Below, piece by piece: positions 1 to 8,467 of a stretch of DNA of 64,000 bases. Position numbers and translations under genes: made by a program. Within the stretch, counting starts at the first letter, position 1, and each line of letters starts with the position of its first letter. The notes below the pieces were generated by a model. It had not been told where the DNA came from and made no database searches. It saw only the letters and a list, made by a program, of their open reading frames with translations. This stretch comes from Caviibacter abscessus (GTDB lineage: Bacteria; Fusobacteriota; Fusobacteriia; Fusobacteriales; Leptotrichiaceae): assembly GCF_001517835.1 (NCBI RefSeq), contig NZ_LOQG01000001.1:124001-188000 (forward strand), read 5' to 3'.

Positions 1-390
1 GGTCGTATCATCAATTCGCTTGTATGTGATGGGTGTAAGATTGAAGGAATGGTAGAAAATTCTGTTATAGGTCCAAATGTTACTGTTAGAGTAGGAACAA
101 CAATAAAAAATAGTATTATATTTGAAAACACATATATTGCAGAAAATTCTCATATTGATACTGCCATAATAGATAAAAATGTTATAATTGGTAAATTTGC
201 ATTAGTGGGTCACGGAAATAATTATTTACCTAATAAAGAAAAATCTGATTTATTATATAACGGTATAAGTGTAATTGGTAAAGGCTCATTAGTAGAAGAT
301 AACAGTATTATCGGACGTAATGTAAGAATTTTTTCAAATATGAGAATATTTAATGGCTCAAATATTGAAAGTGGAGAAACTATTAAATAG
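1..390 (+). CDS. glgD: Glucose-1-phosphate adenylyltransferase regulatory subunit GlgD, C-terminal part
   Basis: The frame is open from the first base, so the gene starts upstream of the window; 129 residues are visible. They form a left-handed beta-helix pattern of hexapeptide-type repeats (short runs such as VIGPNV, TTIKNSI, AIIDKNVIIG), typical of the C-terminal domain of GlgC/GlgD ADP-glucose pyrophosphorylases, and end in the family-like stretch VIGKGSLVEDNSIIG. ADP-glucose made by GlgC/GlgD is the donor for glycogen synthase, whose gene begins 11 bases after this stop. GlgD is preferred over GlgC because the closing part resembles the regulatory subunit, but the catalytic N-terminus is not visible, so GlgC is not fully excluded. 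Confidence 0.8.
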   Translation, partial: GRIINSLVCDGCKIEGMVENSVIGPNVTVRVGTTIKNSIIFENTYIAENSHIDTAIIDKNVIIGKFALVGHGNNYLPNKEKSDLLYNGISVIGKGSLVEDNSIIGRNVRIFSNMRIFNGSNIESGETIK

Positions 391-401
391 GAGGTACAAT
401 C

Positions 402-1787
402 ATGAACATTGTTTACTTAGCATCTGAAGCTCAGCCCTTTATAAAAACAGGTGGACTTGGTGATGTTATTTACGCATTACCTAAAAAAATGTCACTATTA
501 GGACATAATATTACTGTCATATTACCTAAATACGATATCATAAAATTTGAGAATATAAATAAACTGGAATACATTGACTCAATTGATATGCAAGGTGAAA
601 TTTATAATTTATTAAGATATGATAATGAAAATATAACTTATTTGTTCATTGAAAATAGAACTTTATATGAAAGAGGACATATATACGGTGACTTAGACGA
701 AGATGTACAATATGCTAACTTTTGTGAAATAGTTTTAAGATTTATAAAAAAATTAAATTTAAAAATAGATATTATACATTGCAATGATTGGCAAACAGGA
801 CCAATTGCGTATTTTATAAAAAATAGATACAAACATGAAAGTCTCTTTTCTAATATAAAAATTGTATACACTATACATAATTTAAAATATCAAGGAAAAT
901 TCAATAATTATTCATTTGAAAAACTAGGTTATGAATATGACTCATATAATATTAATTTTATGGAAATTGGTATGAGTCATGCTGATATTGTAAATACAGT
1001 AAGTCCAACTTATGCGAATGAAATTAAATACCCTTATTTTTCAGAAGGTCTTGAATGGCTAACAAATAGTATAGATATTTATGGAATTTTAAATGGTATT
1101 GATTATGATTTATACAATCCTAAATCAACTGTTGGAATTATTCCTATTAATGATAATATAATTGAATATAAATTGGAAAATAGAAAAAAATTATTAAGAT
1201 TTTTTGATTTAGTTGATAATAATGAAATGATTATATCTGTGGTAAGTAGACTTGTTGAAGGTAAGGGTCTTGATTTAATTATATCAAGAATAGAGGAAAT
1301 AATAAAAACCATAAATGTAAAATTTATAATACTTGGAACTGGTTCAAGATACTATGAAGAATTTTTCAATCATCTTGCCATAAAATATCCAGAAAAATTT
1401 AAAATATATATAGGTTGCAATGAAAAATTAGCTAATTTAATATATGCCGGTTCAGATTTATTTTTAATGCCGTCAAGATATGAACCGTGCGGCTTGTCTC
1501 AAATGATAGCAATGAGATTTGGAACTATACCACTTGTTAGAGAAACAGGTGGACTAAAAGATACAGTTACTGCATATAATCGTATAACAAAAGAAGGTAA
1601 CGGATTTAGTTTTACAAATTTTAATGCGGATGATATGGCATATGTCATTAAATATGCAAATCAAGTTTTTGAAGAAGATAAAATAACTTGGTTAAATTTA
1701 ATAAAGAAAAATATGAAATTAGATTTATCGTGGGAAAAATCAGCAAAAGAATATGAAAAATTATATTTAAAAGCTATAAACATGTAA
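402..1787 (+). CDS. glgA: Glycogen synthase GlgA
   Basis: This is a full-length (461 aa) GT5-family glycogen synthase that transfers glucose from ADP-glucose to a growing alpha-1,4-glucan in the cytoplasm. The N-terminus carries the ADP-glucose-binding KTGGLGDV motif at residues 15-22. The C-terminal GT-B half has PSRYEPCGLSQ and the RETGGLKDTV motif expected of the family. AGGAGG at 390-395 precedes the ATG with normal spacing. The gene directly follows glgD and is closed by a hairpin terminator, so it is the last gene of a glycogen operon that begins outside the window. Confidence 0.97.
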   Translation: MNIVYLASEAQPFIKTGGLGDVIYALPKKMSLLGHNITVILPKYDIIKFENINKLEYIDSIDMQGEIYNLLRYDNENITYLFIENRTLYERGHIYGDLDEDVQYANFCEIVLRFIKKLNLKIDIIHCNDWQTGPIAYFIKNRYKHESLFSNIKIVYTIHNLKYQGKFNNYSFEKLGYEYDSYNINFMEIGMSHADIVNTVSPTYANEIKYPYFSEGLEWLTNSIDIYGILNGIDYDLYNPKSTVGIIPINDNIIEYKLENRKKLLRFFDLVDNNEMIISVVSRLVEGKGLDLIISRIEEIIKTINVKFIILGTGSRYYEEFFNHLAIKYPEKFKIYIGCNEKLANLIYAGSDLFLMPSRYEPCGLSQMIAMRFGTIPLVRETGGLKDTVTAYNRITKEGNGFSFTNFNADDMAYVIKYANQVFEEDKITWLNLIKKNMKLDLSWEKSAKEYEKLYLKAINM

Positions 1788-1791
1788 ATAA

Positions 1792-1827
1792 AAAAAGTTG
1801 ATAGGTTTTTGTACTTATCAACTTTTT
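1792..1827. terminator. Bidirectional intrinsic terminator between glgA and a small membrane protein gene
   Basis: A 12-bp perfect stem (1792-1803 with 1816-1827) has A-runs on the left arm and T-runs on the right. It can therefore end transcription from glgA on the plus strand and from the convergent gene at 1831-2190. Confidence 0.85.
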
Positions 1828-1830
1828 AAT

Positions 1831-2190
1831 TTATAATAACAAAACTATATAACCCATTATTGATGATATAAAATAAATTGAAACTAACATTCTATGAAAA
1901 TTTCTAAAATTATCATTTAATCCAGCATAAAATATTAGTAAAATCATGTCAATTATTATATATGCTATAAATACATTCCAATTTTTATAATATAAAAATA
2001 AAAAATAAGGTAAAAATATTTTAACTTTATCCGTAAAAATAGAAATAATAATTAAAATTAAATCAATTAAAAGCAACGGTATTGCCATAAGTTCAACTTT
2101 TTTTAAGCTACTTTTAAATTGAAACATAATAATTATTCCTGTAATTAATTTTAAAATTATAAATAATATTTCAACTAAATTAATAAGCAT
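1831..2190 (-). CDS. Hypothetical four-helix membrane protein
   Basis: This 119-residue protein is almost entirely hydrophobic, with about four membrane segments (roughly residues 5-22, 35-52, 58-86 and 100-118) separated by short charged loops. An AGGTG ribosome binding site lies just upstream of the ATG. It is a single gene, convergent with glgA and divergent from nifJ. I do not recognise a family and assign no function. Its reality rests on the ribosome binding site, the terminator and the consistent membrane topology. Confidence 0.65.
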   Translation of the reverse strand: MLINLVEILFIILKLITGIIIMFQFKSSLKKVELMAIPLLLIDLILIIISIFTDKVKIFLPYFLFLYYKNWNVFIAYIIIDMILLIFYAGLNDNFRNFHRMLVSIYFISSIMGYIVLLL

Positions 2191-2220
2191 CTCTACACCT
2201 CATAGCAATTATATCACATA

Positions 2221-2249
2221 TTGACTAAAATTATAATAAAATGTATAAT
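2221..2249 (+). promoter_or_regulatory. Housekeeping-type promoter for nifJ
   Basis: TTGACT (2221-2226) and TATAAT (2244-2249) are separated by exactly 17 bases, a near-consensus sigma-70/A promoter. Transcription would start near 2256, about 55 bases before the nifJ start codon. Confidence 0.85.
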
Positions 2250-2309
2250 AATCTTACAAATTTCTAACTATTGCAATCTAAATAATTGCCTAGAAAACGG
2301 AGGACTAAA

Positions 2310-5300
2310 TTGAAAACAATGGATGGTAATCAAGCTGCGGCATATATTGCATATGCTTTGACTGAAGTAGCAGCTATTTATCCTATAACTCCTTCATCAT
2401 CAATGTCTGAATACATTGATGAATGGGCTTCGCAAGGTAAAAAAAATATTTTTGGTCAAACAGTTAGACTAATTGAAATGCAATCGGAAGCTGGTGCAGC
2501 AGGTACAGTTCACGGTTCGCTTCAAGCTGGTGCTTTGACAACAACTTTTACCGCATCGCAAGGATTGCTACTTAAAATTCCAAATATGTTTAAAATTTCA
2601 GGTGAGTTATTACCAGGTGTAATACATGTTGCATCAAGAAGTATATCAACTCACGCACTTTCCATTTTTTGCGATCATCAAGATATTTATAGTGCCCGAA
2701 TGACAGGTTTTGCAATCTTATCCAGTAATAATGTGCAAGCTGTAATGGATTTAGCACCAATAGCACATCTTAGTGCAATAAAAGGTAGAGTTCCATTTCT
2801 ACATTTTTTTGATGGATTTAGAACTTCACATGAAATACAAAAAATAGAAGAAATTGATTATAAAGATATTGAAAAACTTATTGATAAAAAAGCTTTAAAA
2901 AAATTTAGAGACAATGCACTTAACCCTGAGCATCCTGTAACAAGAGGAACATCACAAACAGAAGATATCTTTTTTCAAGTAAGAGAATCACAAAATAGAT
3001 TTTATGATGCAATTCCTGATATCGTAAATAGCTACATGCAAAAAATATCAAAAATAACTAAAAGGGAATATAAACCATTTACATATTATGGTGATGAAAA
3101 TGCAACTAAAATAATAATTGCAATGGGTAGTGTTACAGATACAATAAGTCAGGTAGTTGATTATTTAAATGAACAAGGTGAAAAAGTTGGGCTTATTACA
3201 GTTCACCTTTATAGACCTTTTTCTTTTAAATATTTATTTAATGTAGTACCAAAAACTGTAAAAGCAATTGCCGTTTTAGATAGAACAAAAGAACCTGGAA
3301 GTTCTCAACCATTATACTTAGATATACGTGATGCGTTTTACAACTCAAATTTAAGACCTATAATTGTAGGAGGTAGATACGGTCTTTCATCAAAAGATAC
3401 AACACCTGCACAAATATTATCGGTTTTTAACAATTTAAGTCTTAAAGAACCTAAAAATGATTTTACAATAGGTATAATAGATGATGTTACTTATAAATCA
3501 TTAGCTGTTGCTTCTGAATTAGACTTAAGTAAAAACGAGTTAGAATGTATATTTTACGGTATGGGTTCTGATGGAACAGTAAGTGCAAATAAAAATACTA
3601 TAAAAATAATTGGAGATAAAACCGATAATTATATTCAAGGCTTTTTTTCATATGATTCAAAAAAAGCAGGTGGACTTACCAGGTCTTATCTTAGAATTAG
3701 TAAAAATCAAATAAAGTCACCTTATCTTATACAAAAACCAAATTTTGTTGCTTGCTCAACATTTTCATATTTAACTAAATACGATATGCTCGAAAATATG
3801 AAAGACAATGGTATTTTTTTATTAAATACTATGTATGACAAAGAAACAATAATAAATAAATTGCCAGATAATTTTAAAAAGCAATTAGCTAAAAAAAATA
3901 TAAGGTTATTTATAATAAATGCAACAAAATTATCGTATGAACTTAAACTTGGAAATAGAACAAATACTATATTACAATCAGCTTTTTTTAAATTAACGAA
4001 TATTATTGATTATAAAGAAGCTAAAAATTTCATGAAAGAGTATGCGTTAAAAACATATTCAAAAAAAGGTATGGATATAGTTGAAAAAAACTATAATGCC
4101 ATTGATGCCGGAGATAGAATTGAAGAGGTTATTGTAGATAAAAATTGGGAAAATATCGAAACATTTTTTAAAGAAATGAAGTTAAGTACATTTATGCAAA
4201 AAATATCAAATCCAATCAATTCATTGAAAGGTTATGATATACCTGTATCTGCATTCGTAGGTCATGAAGACGGTACTTTTGAGCATGGATCAGCTGCACT
4301 TGAAAAAAGAAGTATTGCAACTATGGTTCCAAGATGGCGTCCCCAAGAGTGTATACAATGTAATCAGTGTGCTTTTGTATGTCCACATGCAACAATAAGA
4401 CCTTTTTTAATTGACGATGAAGAGTATAAAAATGCTCCAAATATATTGCAGACTATCAAACCTATAGGTAAAGGCATGGAAAACTTGAGATACATTATAC
4501 AAGTGTCTCCGGAAGACTGTACAGGATGTACAGCTTGTGTTGATATATGTCCTGCAAAAAATAAAGCTTTAGTAATGGTTCCAATTGAAGAAGAAATTGA
4601 AAGAAAAGAAGATGAAAATGCAAGATATTTATATGAAAAAGTAAGCTATAAAGATAATTACTTACCAAAAACAACAGTAAAAGGTTCTCAATTTGCAAAA
4701 CCACTATTTGAATTTTCAGGTGCTTGTGCAGGTTGTGGTGAAACTCCATATATTAAATTACTTACACAATTATATGGTGAAAGAATGATAATAGCAAATG
4801 CAACAGGCTGTTCTTCAATATATGGAGGCTCGGTTCCATCAACAGTTTATACAACTAATTCTTGTGGTCAAGGTCCTGCTTGGTCTTCTTCACTATTTGA
4901 AGATAATGCAGAATATGGATATGGGTTATATGAAGCATCTGAAACATTAAGAAAAAAAGTTATTTCACTAATGAAAGATGCAATTAATAATGACAATATT
5001 GATTTAACCTTAAAAGAAAAATTTAACTTATTTATTGAAAATGAAGATGAAAATTTGAAAAATGAAATTGTAGCTTATATTGAAAAATTAGAAGATAAGG
5101 AAATAATTTTAAATAAAATTTATGAGTTGCGACAATATATGTTAAAAAAATCAGTCTGGATAATTGGTGGAGATGGTTGGGCATACGATATAGGGTATGG
5201 AGGACTAGATCATGTTTTATCTACAGGAGCTGATGTAAATGTTTTAGTATTAGATACAGAAGTATATTCAAATACTGGAGGACAAGCATCTAAAGCTACA

Positions 5301-5810
5301 CCTACAGCAGCTATTGCAAAATTTTCAGCATCTGGTAAAAGAACAACTAAAAAAGATTTGGCATCTCTTATGATGACATACCAAAATATATATATTGCAA
5401 GAGTAGCAATGGGAGCAAATCAAAATCAAACGATACGTGCATTTAAAGAAGCTCAAGAATTTAAAGGACCATCACTTATAATAGCTTATTCACCTTGTAT
5501 AGAACACGGAATAAAAGGTGGTCTTATGAGTCAAACAGAAGAAAAATTAGCAACTGAAGTAGGATATTGGCCTTTAATCAGATTTAATCCTGATTTAATT
5601 GAAAAAGGGAAAAATCCTTTACAAATTGACTTTAAAAAACCAGATTGGGATAAATATGAAGATTTTTTAATGAATGAAAACAGATTTGTACGTTTAAAAA
5701 ATGAATTTCCTGACGAAGCAGAGAGATTATTAAAATTAAACAAGCAATCCGCTATGCAAATATTTAATTATTACGAGAAACTAGCATCACTTGATTATTC
5801 AAAGGAATAA
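2310..5810 (+). CDS. nifJ: Pyruvate:ferredoxin (flavodoxin) oxidoreductase
   Basis: This is a single-chain PFOR that oxidises pyruvate to acetyl-CoA and CO2 and passes electrons to ferredoxin or flavodoxin, the central step of anaerobic fermentation. I place the start at TTG 2310 (protein begins MKTMDGNQ, 1166 aa) because GGAGG at 2299-2303 lies six bases before it; an upstream in-frame TTG at 2286 has no such site. Visible parts, in order, are the N-terminal pyruvate-binding region (PITPSS), two ferredoxin-type 4Fe-4S motifs (CIQCNQC near residue 681 and CTGCTAC near 737), the cysteine pair CAGCGE, and the thiamine-diphosphate region (GGDGWAYDIGYGG) with the C-terminal SNTGGQASK motif. Two downstream competence-type genes follow with almost no gap. 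Confidence 0.97.
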   Translation: MKTMDGNQAAAYIAYALTEVAAIYPITPSSSMSEYIDEWASQGKKNIFGQTVRLIEMQSEAGAAGTVHGSLQAGALTTTFTASQGLLLKIPNMFKISGELLPGVIHVASRSISTHALSIFCDHQDIYSARMTGFAILSSNNVQAVMDLAPIAHLSAIKGRVPFLHFFDGFRTSHEIQKIEEIDYKDIEKLIDKKALKKFRDNALNPEHPVTRGTSQTEDIFFQVRESQNRFYDAIPDIVNSYMQKISKITKREYKPFTYYGDENATKIIIAMGSVTDTISQVVDYLNEQGEKVGLITVHLYRPFSFKYLFNVVPKTVKAIAVLDRTKEPGSSQPLYLDIRDAFYNSNLRPIIVGGRYGLSSKDTTPAQILSVFNNLSLKEPKNDFTIGIIDDVTYKSLAVASELDLSKNELECIFYGMGSDGTVSANKNTIKIIGDKTDNYIQGFFSYDSKKAGGLTRSYLRISKNQIKSPYLIQKPNFVACSTFSYLTKYDMLENMKDNGIFLLNTMYDKETIINKLPDNFKKQLAKKNIRLFIINATKLSYELKLGNRTNTILQSAFFKLTNIIDYKEAKNFMKEYALKTYSKKGMDIVEKNYNAIDAGDRIEEVIVDKNWENIETFFKEMKLSTFMQKISNPINSLKGYDIPVSAFVGHEDGTFEHGSAALEKRSIATMVPRWRPQECIQCNQCAFVCPHATIRPFLIDDEEYKNAPNILQTIKPIGKGMENLRYIIQVSPEDCTGCTACVDICPAKNKALVMVPIEEEIERKEDENARYLYEKVSYKDNYLPKTTVKGSQFAKPLFEFSGACAGCGETPYIKLLTQLYGERMIIANATGCSSIYGGSVPSTVYTTNSCGQGPAWSSSLFEDNAEYGYGLYEASETLRKKVISLMKDAINNDNIDLTLKEKFNLFIENEDENLKNEIVAYIEKLEDKEIILNKIYELRQYMLKKSVWIIGGDGWAYDIGYGGLDHVLSTGADVNVLVLDTEVYSNTGGQASKATPTAAIAKFSASGKRTTKKDLASLMMTYQNIYIARVAMGANQNQTIRAFKEAQEFKGPSLIIAYSPCIEHGIKGGLMSQTEEKLATEVGYWPLIRFNPDLIEKGKNPLQIDFKKPDWDKYEDFLMNENRFVRLKNEFPDEAERLLKLNKQSAMQIFNYYEKLASLDYSKE

Positions 5811-5812
5811 AA

Positions 5813-6247
5813 ATGAAAAGAAAAAACAAAGGATTTACATTGACAGAAATTATAATAGTCTTATTTTTAGTTTCTGTAGCATACTTGTTTACTACACGAT
5901 TACTTGAATATTTTAATGAAATAAGAGCATTTAGAACTAGAGTTAAAATTGTGAATGCAATAAACTACATACAAAACAAAGCAATATATGAAAATAAAGG
6001 ATATGAAATTAACTTTAATCTAAGTAATAAAAAAATAAAGTATATAGATAATGTGATAACATTAGATAATAAATTTGATTATATAACAAAAAATAAAAGT
6101 AATGATTTTACAAGATATACTACAAAATATGGAAATTTTGACAAGGGATTTACAATACAAATAAAAAGAAAAAATAAGTTGTATTATAACATAATTGTTG
6201 ATACAACTAACGCATTAAATGTCCCAATAGTTAAGGTGTCAAAATGA
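5813..6247 (+). CDS. Type IV pilin-like protein (pseudopilin) with prepilin leader
   Basis: The protein is 144 aa. It opens with a short basic leader and the class III prepilin signature KGFTLTE, followed by a hydrophobic helix. A prepilin peptidase would cut after the glycine at residue 7, leaving an N-terminal Phe with Glu at position 5 of the mature protein. The rest is a small Lys- and Asn-rich globular domain without a recognised subclass. It starts two bases after the nifJ stop and overlaps the comEC-like gene by four bases (ATGA). The neighbouring DNA-uptake channel gene makes a minor competence pseudopilin the most likely role, which is inference from context. Confidence 0.75.
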   Translation: MKRKNKGFTLTEIIIVLFLVSVAYLFTTRLLEYFNEIRAFRTRVKIVNAINYIQNKAIYENKGYEINFNLSNKKIKYIDNVITLDNKFDYITKNKSNDFTRYTTKYGNFDKGFTIQIKRKNKLYYNIIVDTTNALNVPIVKVSK

Positions 6248-7293
6248 AAAAATATATAACTTTTTTGATTATATATCTAATATATATTTTCTTTACTACA
6301 TATAAAGGAGAAGTCATATATACAAAGAGTGTATATATTGATAGTAATCTAGTATATGTCAATAAAATTAATAATAAATTTTTGTTTAAACCTTTAGTTG
6401 AATCAAATAAATACGGAATAGAGAGTAGTGGTAATTTTACTCTCTATTTCAATAATGAAGAATTAATATATGTAAAAGAAAGTAAATTAAATATTTTTAG
6501 AAACTATATAAGAAATAGAATTAATAAAAAATTAAATTTCAAATTAAATAAAATATCAAAATCAATTATTTTAAATGAAAAATCACATTTAAATAAAAAA
6601 ATATATAAAAATTTAGGGCTAAATCATTTGATAAGCATATCTGGTTTACACATTTCAATAATATATATGTTACTTTCAAACTTTCTATATTTTAGCAATA
6701 AAAAAATAAAAATTATAATAATCTTATTAATTTTAGCTTTATATACAGCAATTTTAGGATTTAATATACCTATTTTAAGAGCATATTTTATGATTTTTTG
6801 CATTTCAATATCAAAATTACTAAATAAAAAAATTTCTAGTAAAGATTCTTATTTTATATCAATGGTTTTAATATTATTAATTAATCCACTTCAAATTTTT
6901 CACTTATCATTTGCTTTAAGTTATTTACCTTTATTTGTAATTATTTTTATAAAAGAAAAAAATATTATAATTAAAAGTATATACATTCAAATAATTTTAT
7001 TTCCAATAAATTTATATTTTTTCAAATGTATATATCTTTTTTCATTTATATTAAATCTCATATTTATACCTATATACAGCATATTACTTCAATTGATATT
7101 TATATGCATTATCTTTCCAATTCAATTTTTGAATTTTATAACCGTAAGATATTACATTACAATTGAAATAATATTGACTTATTTATCAAAATTTAAAATA
7201 TTTTGTATAAAATTCGAAAACAGCAGTATACTAATTTTAGTTATTTTATACATGCTAATATTTTATTGCATAAAAAAATTTCAGATGATATAA
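6244..7293 (+). CDS. comEC: Short ComEC/Rec2-family DNA uptake channel protein
   Basis: ComEC forms the inner-membrane channel for single-stranded DNA in natural transformation. The core Competence-domain signature is visible as HLISISGLHIS (near residue 130), followed by NIPILRAYFM and NPLQIFHLSFALSYL, amid about nine or ten hydrophobic segments. At 349 aa it is about half the length of full ComEC (usually 700-800 aa). The N-terminal extracytoplasmic domain is reduced and the C-terminal metallo-beta-lactamase-like domain is absent. No frameshift is seen, and the frame ends cleanly just before the next promoter and gene. It is translationally coupled to the pseudopilin gene. Confidence 0.8.
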   Translation: MKKYITFLIIYLIYIFFTTYKGEVIYTKSVYIDSNLVYVNKINNKFLFKPLVESNKYGIESSGNFTLYFNNEELIYVKESKLNIFRNYIRNRINKKLNFKLNKISKSIILNEKSHLNKKIYKNLGLNHLISISGLHISIIYMLLSNFLYFSNKKIKIIIILLILALYTAILGFNIPILRAYFMIFCISISKLLNKKISSKDSYFISMVLILLINPLQIFHLSFALSYLPLFVIIFIKEKNIIIKSIYIQIILFPINLYFFKCIYLFSFILNLIFIPIYSILLQLIFICIIFPIQFLNFITVRYYITIEIILTYLSKFKIFCIKFENSSILILVILYMLIFYCIKKFQMI

Positions 7294-7294
7294 T
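7266..7294 (+). promoter_or_regulatory. Extended -10 promoter inside the end of comEC
   Basis: TTGCAT (7266-7271), a 17-base spacer ending in TGA, and TATAAT (7289-7294) make a plausible extended -10 promoter. It lies in the last codons of the comEC-like gene and would start transcription of the membrane protein gene at 7328. Confidence 0.55.
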
Positions 7295-7327
7295 ACACTT
7301 AATTAAATGTAGGAGGAATATAAATTA

Positions 7328-8026
7328 ATGCTTCATAAATTTAATTATTTTGAACCACTACATATACAGTCATTTATATTTTACCTTATATTAACAATCG
7401 TAATTATATCTGTTCCTTTTATTATAAGAACAGATTATAAGGGGTATTACACAAGATTTTTAGGCTATTTTTTATTATTTGCTAAAATTTTTGATATATG
7501 GTATAGAATATTTATAGAACAAGAAAAATGGTTTTATACAATACCACTTAATTTATGTAATATATCTCTTATTATATCAGGTTTATTCTTTATTAAGCGA
7601 AGTAATCATTTGTTTAATTTAGTTTATTTCTGGTTTACAGGAGCAATACTAGCTGTAATATTACCAGGAATTGAATATTACCATACAAGATTTTATGTAC
7701 ATGTATTTATGGGTACACATTTTCTTGAAATAATGACTGTAATATATGGATTTATTCATCTTGATGTTAGAATTACAAAAAATGGATTAAAATGGGCAAT
7801 ATTGGGATATATCGGTATGTGTATAACAGGTTTATTAATTAATAATATTTTAGGCACAAATTTTATGTTTGTAAATGATTATATTATTTCAGCAGTAAGT
7901 TTTATTAGACCTTTTTGGATATATGTAATAATATTGATCTCACTATTTGTTTTATCAATGATACTTACATATTTACCGTTTTTACACATTGACAATGAAG
8001 AAATTGAAGAAAAGAGTATAAATTAA
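7328..8026 (+). CDS. YwaF/TMEM164-like (TIGR02206-type) integral membrane protein
   Basis: The protein is 232 aa with about seven hydrophobic helices. The pattern IPLNLCN in the third segment, the conserved histidines in the middle helices (YYHTRFYVH, GTHFLEI) and the late FVNDYIISAVSF segment resemble the TIGR02206/YwaF family (related to TMEM164), whose bacterial function is not established. AGGAGG at 7311-7316 precedes the ATG by 11 bases, slightly long. It appears monocistronic, between its own promoter and a strong terminator. The family assignment comes from recalled motif resemblance only. Confidence 0.6.
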   Translation: MLHKFNYFEPLHIQSFIFYLILTIVIISVPFIIRTDYKGYYTRFLGYFLLFAKIFDIWYRIFIEQEKWFYTIPLNLCNISLIISGLFFIKRSNHLFNLVYFWFTGAILAVILPGIEYYHTRFYVHVFMGTHFLEIMTVIYGFIHLDVRITKNGLKWAILGYIGMCITGLLINNILGTNFMFVNDYIISAVSFIRPFWIYVIILISLFVLSMILTYLPFLHIDNEEIEEKSIN

Positions 8027-8059
8027 AAGGGTAAAGATCAAAAATCTTTATCCTTTTTT
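8025..8059. terminator. Bidirectional intrinsic terminator
   Basis: Left arm 8025-8038 and right arm 8044-8057 form a stem of about 13-14 bp (AAGGGTAAAGAT against ATCTTTATCCTT, one G-T-type mismatch) with flanking A and T runs. It lies between convergent genes ending at 8026 and 8061. Confidence 0.8.
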
Positions 8060-8060
8060 A

Positions 8061-8336
8061 TTATAATAATCTATTGCAAACTATTCCTATTATTGCAAAA
8101 ATAACTAAAGATAATACTTGCAAGCTAAATTTTTTCTTATAAATCATAAATATAAAAGGTAAAAATAATAAAACAATTCCAAGATATAAATTAAAAGTTG
8201 CTAATATTAAAAATATGAAATAAATAATACCCATTCTTTGATTATTTCTTTTTTCACTAGGTGTATTTGAAAATATTTCACTGTAATCACCTGAACAGCA
8301 TGAACAATGTTGTTCCTTGTTGCAATCATCTTGCAT
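8061..8336 (-). CDS. Small cysteine-rich membrane protein, unknown
   Basis: The protein is 91 aa. The first 35 residues are polar and contain five cysteines, including the cluster CSCC near residues 11-14. Two or three hydrophobic segments follow (about residues 36-66 and 72-90). AGGCGG lies about ten bases upstream of the ATG. It is a single gene convergent with the YwaF-like gene and divergent from ribF. I do not recognise the family. The cysteine cluster could bind metal or be acylated, but nothing in the sequence decides this. Confidence 0.55.
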   Translation of the reverse strand: MQDDCNKEQHCSCCSGDYSEIFSNTPSEKRNNQRMGIIYFIFLILATFNLYLGIVLLFLPFIFMIYKKKFSLQVLSLVIFAIIGIVCNRLL

Positions 8337-8467
8337 AATATATAACCGCCTTTCATATATTTGATAATATTATGTATACCACTAAATTATGATAAAATCT
8401 ACCCTTATTATAGAATTTTATAAAATATTATAGTATAATTATATAAAAAAGAACGGGGAAATATATA

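Noticed and set aside
2286-2309. In-frame TTG at 2286 as the nifJ start
   Set aside because: It has no ribosome binding site; GGAGG at 2299-2303 lies after it and correctly before TTG 2310, and PFOR proteins normally begin with a short lead to TMDGN.
6244-7293. comEC-like gene as a frameshifted pseudogene of a full-length comEC
   Set aside because: No missing half is found in other frames downstream; the region after 7293 is occupied by a promoter and an unrelated membrane protein gene.
8337-8467. An FMN riboswitch upstream of ribF
   Set aside because: The leader is only about 130 bases of AT-rich sequence with none of the conserved GC-rich junction elements of the FMN riboswitch.
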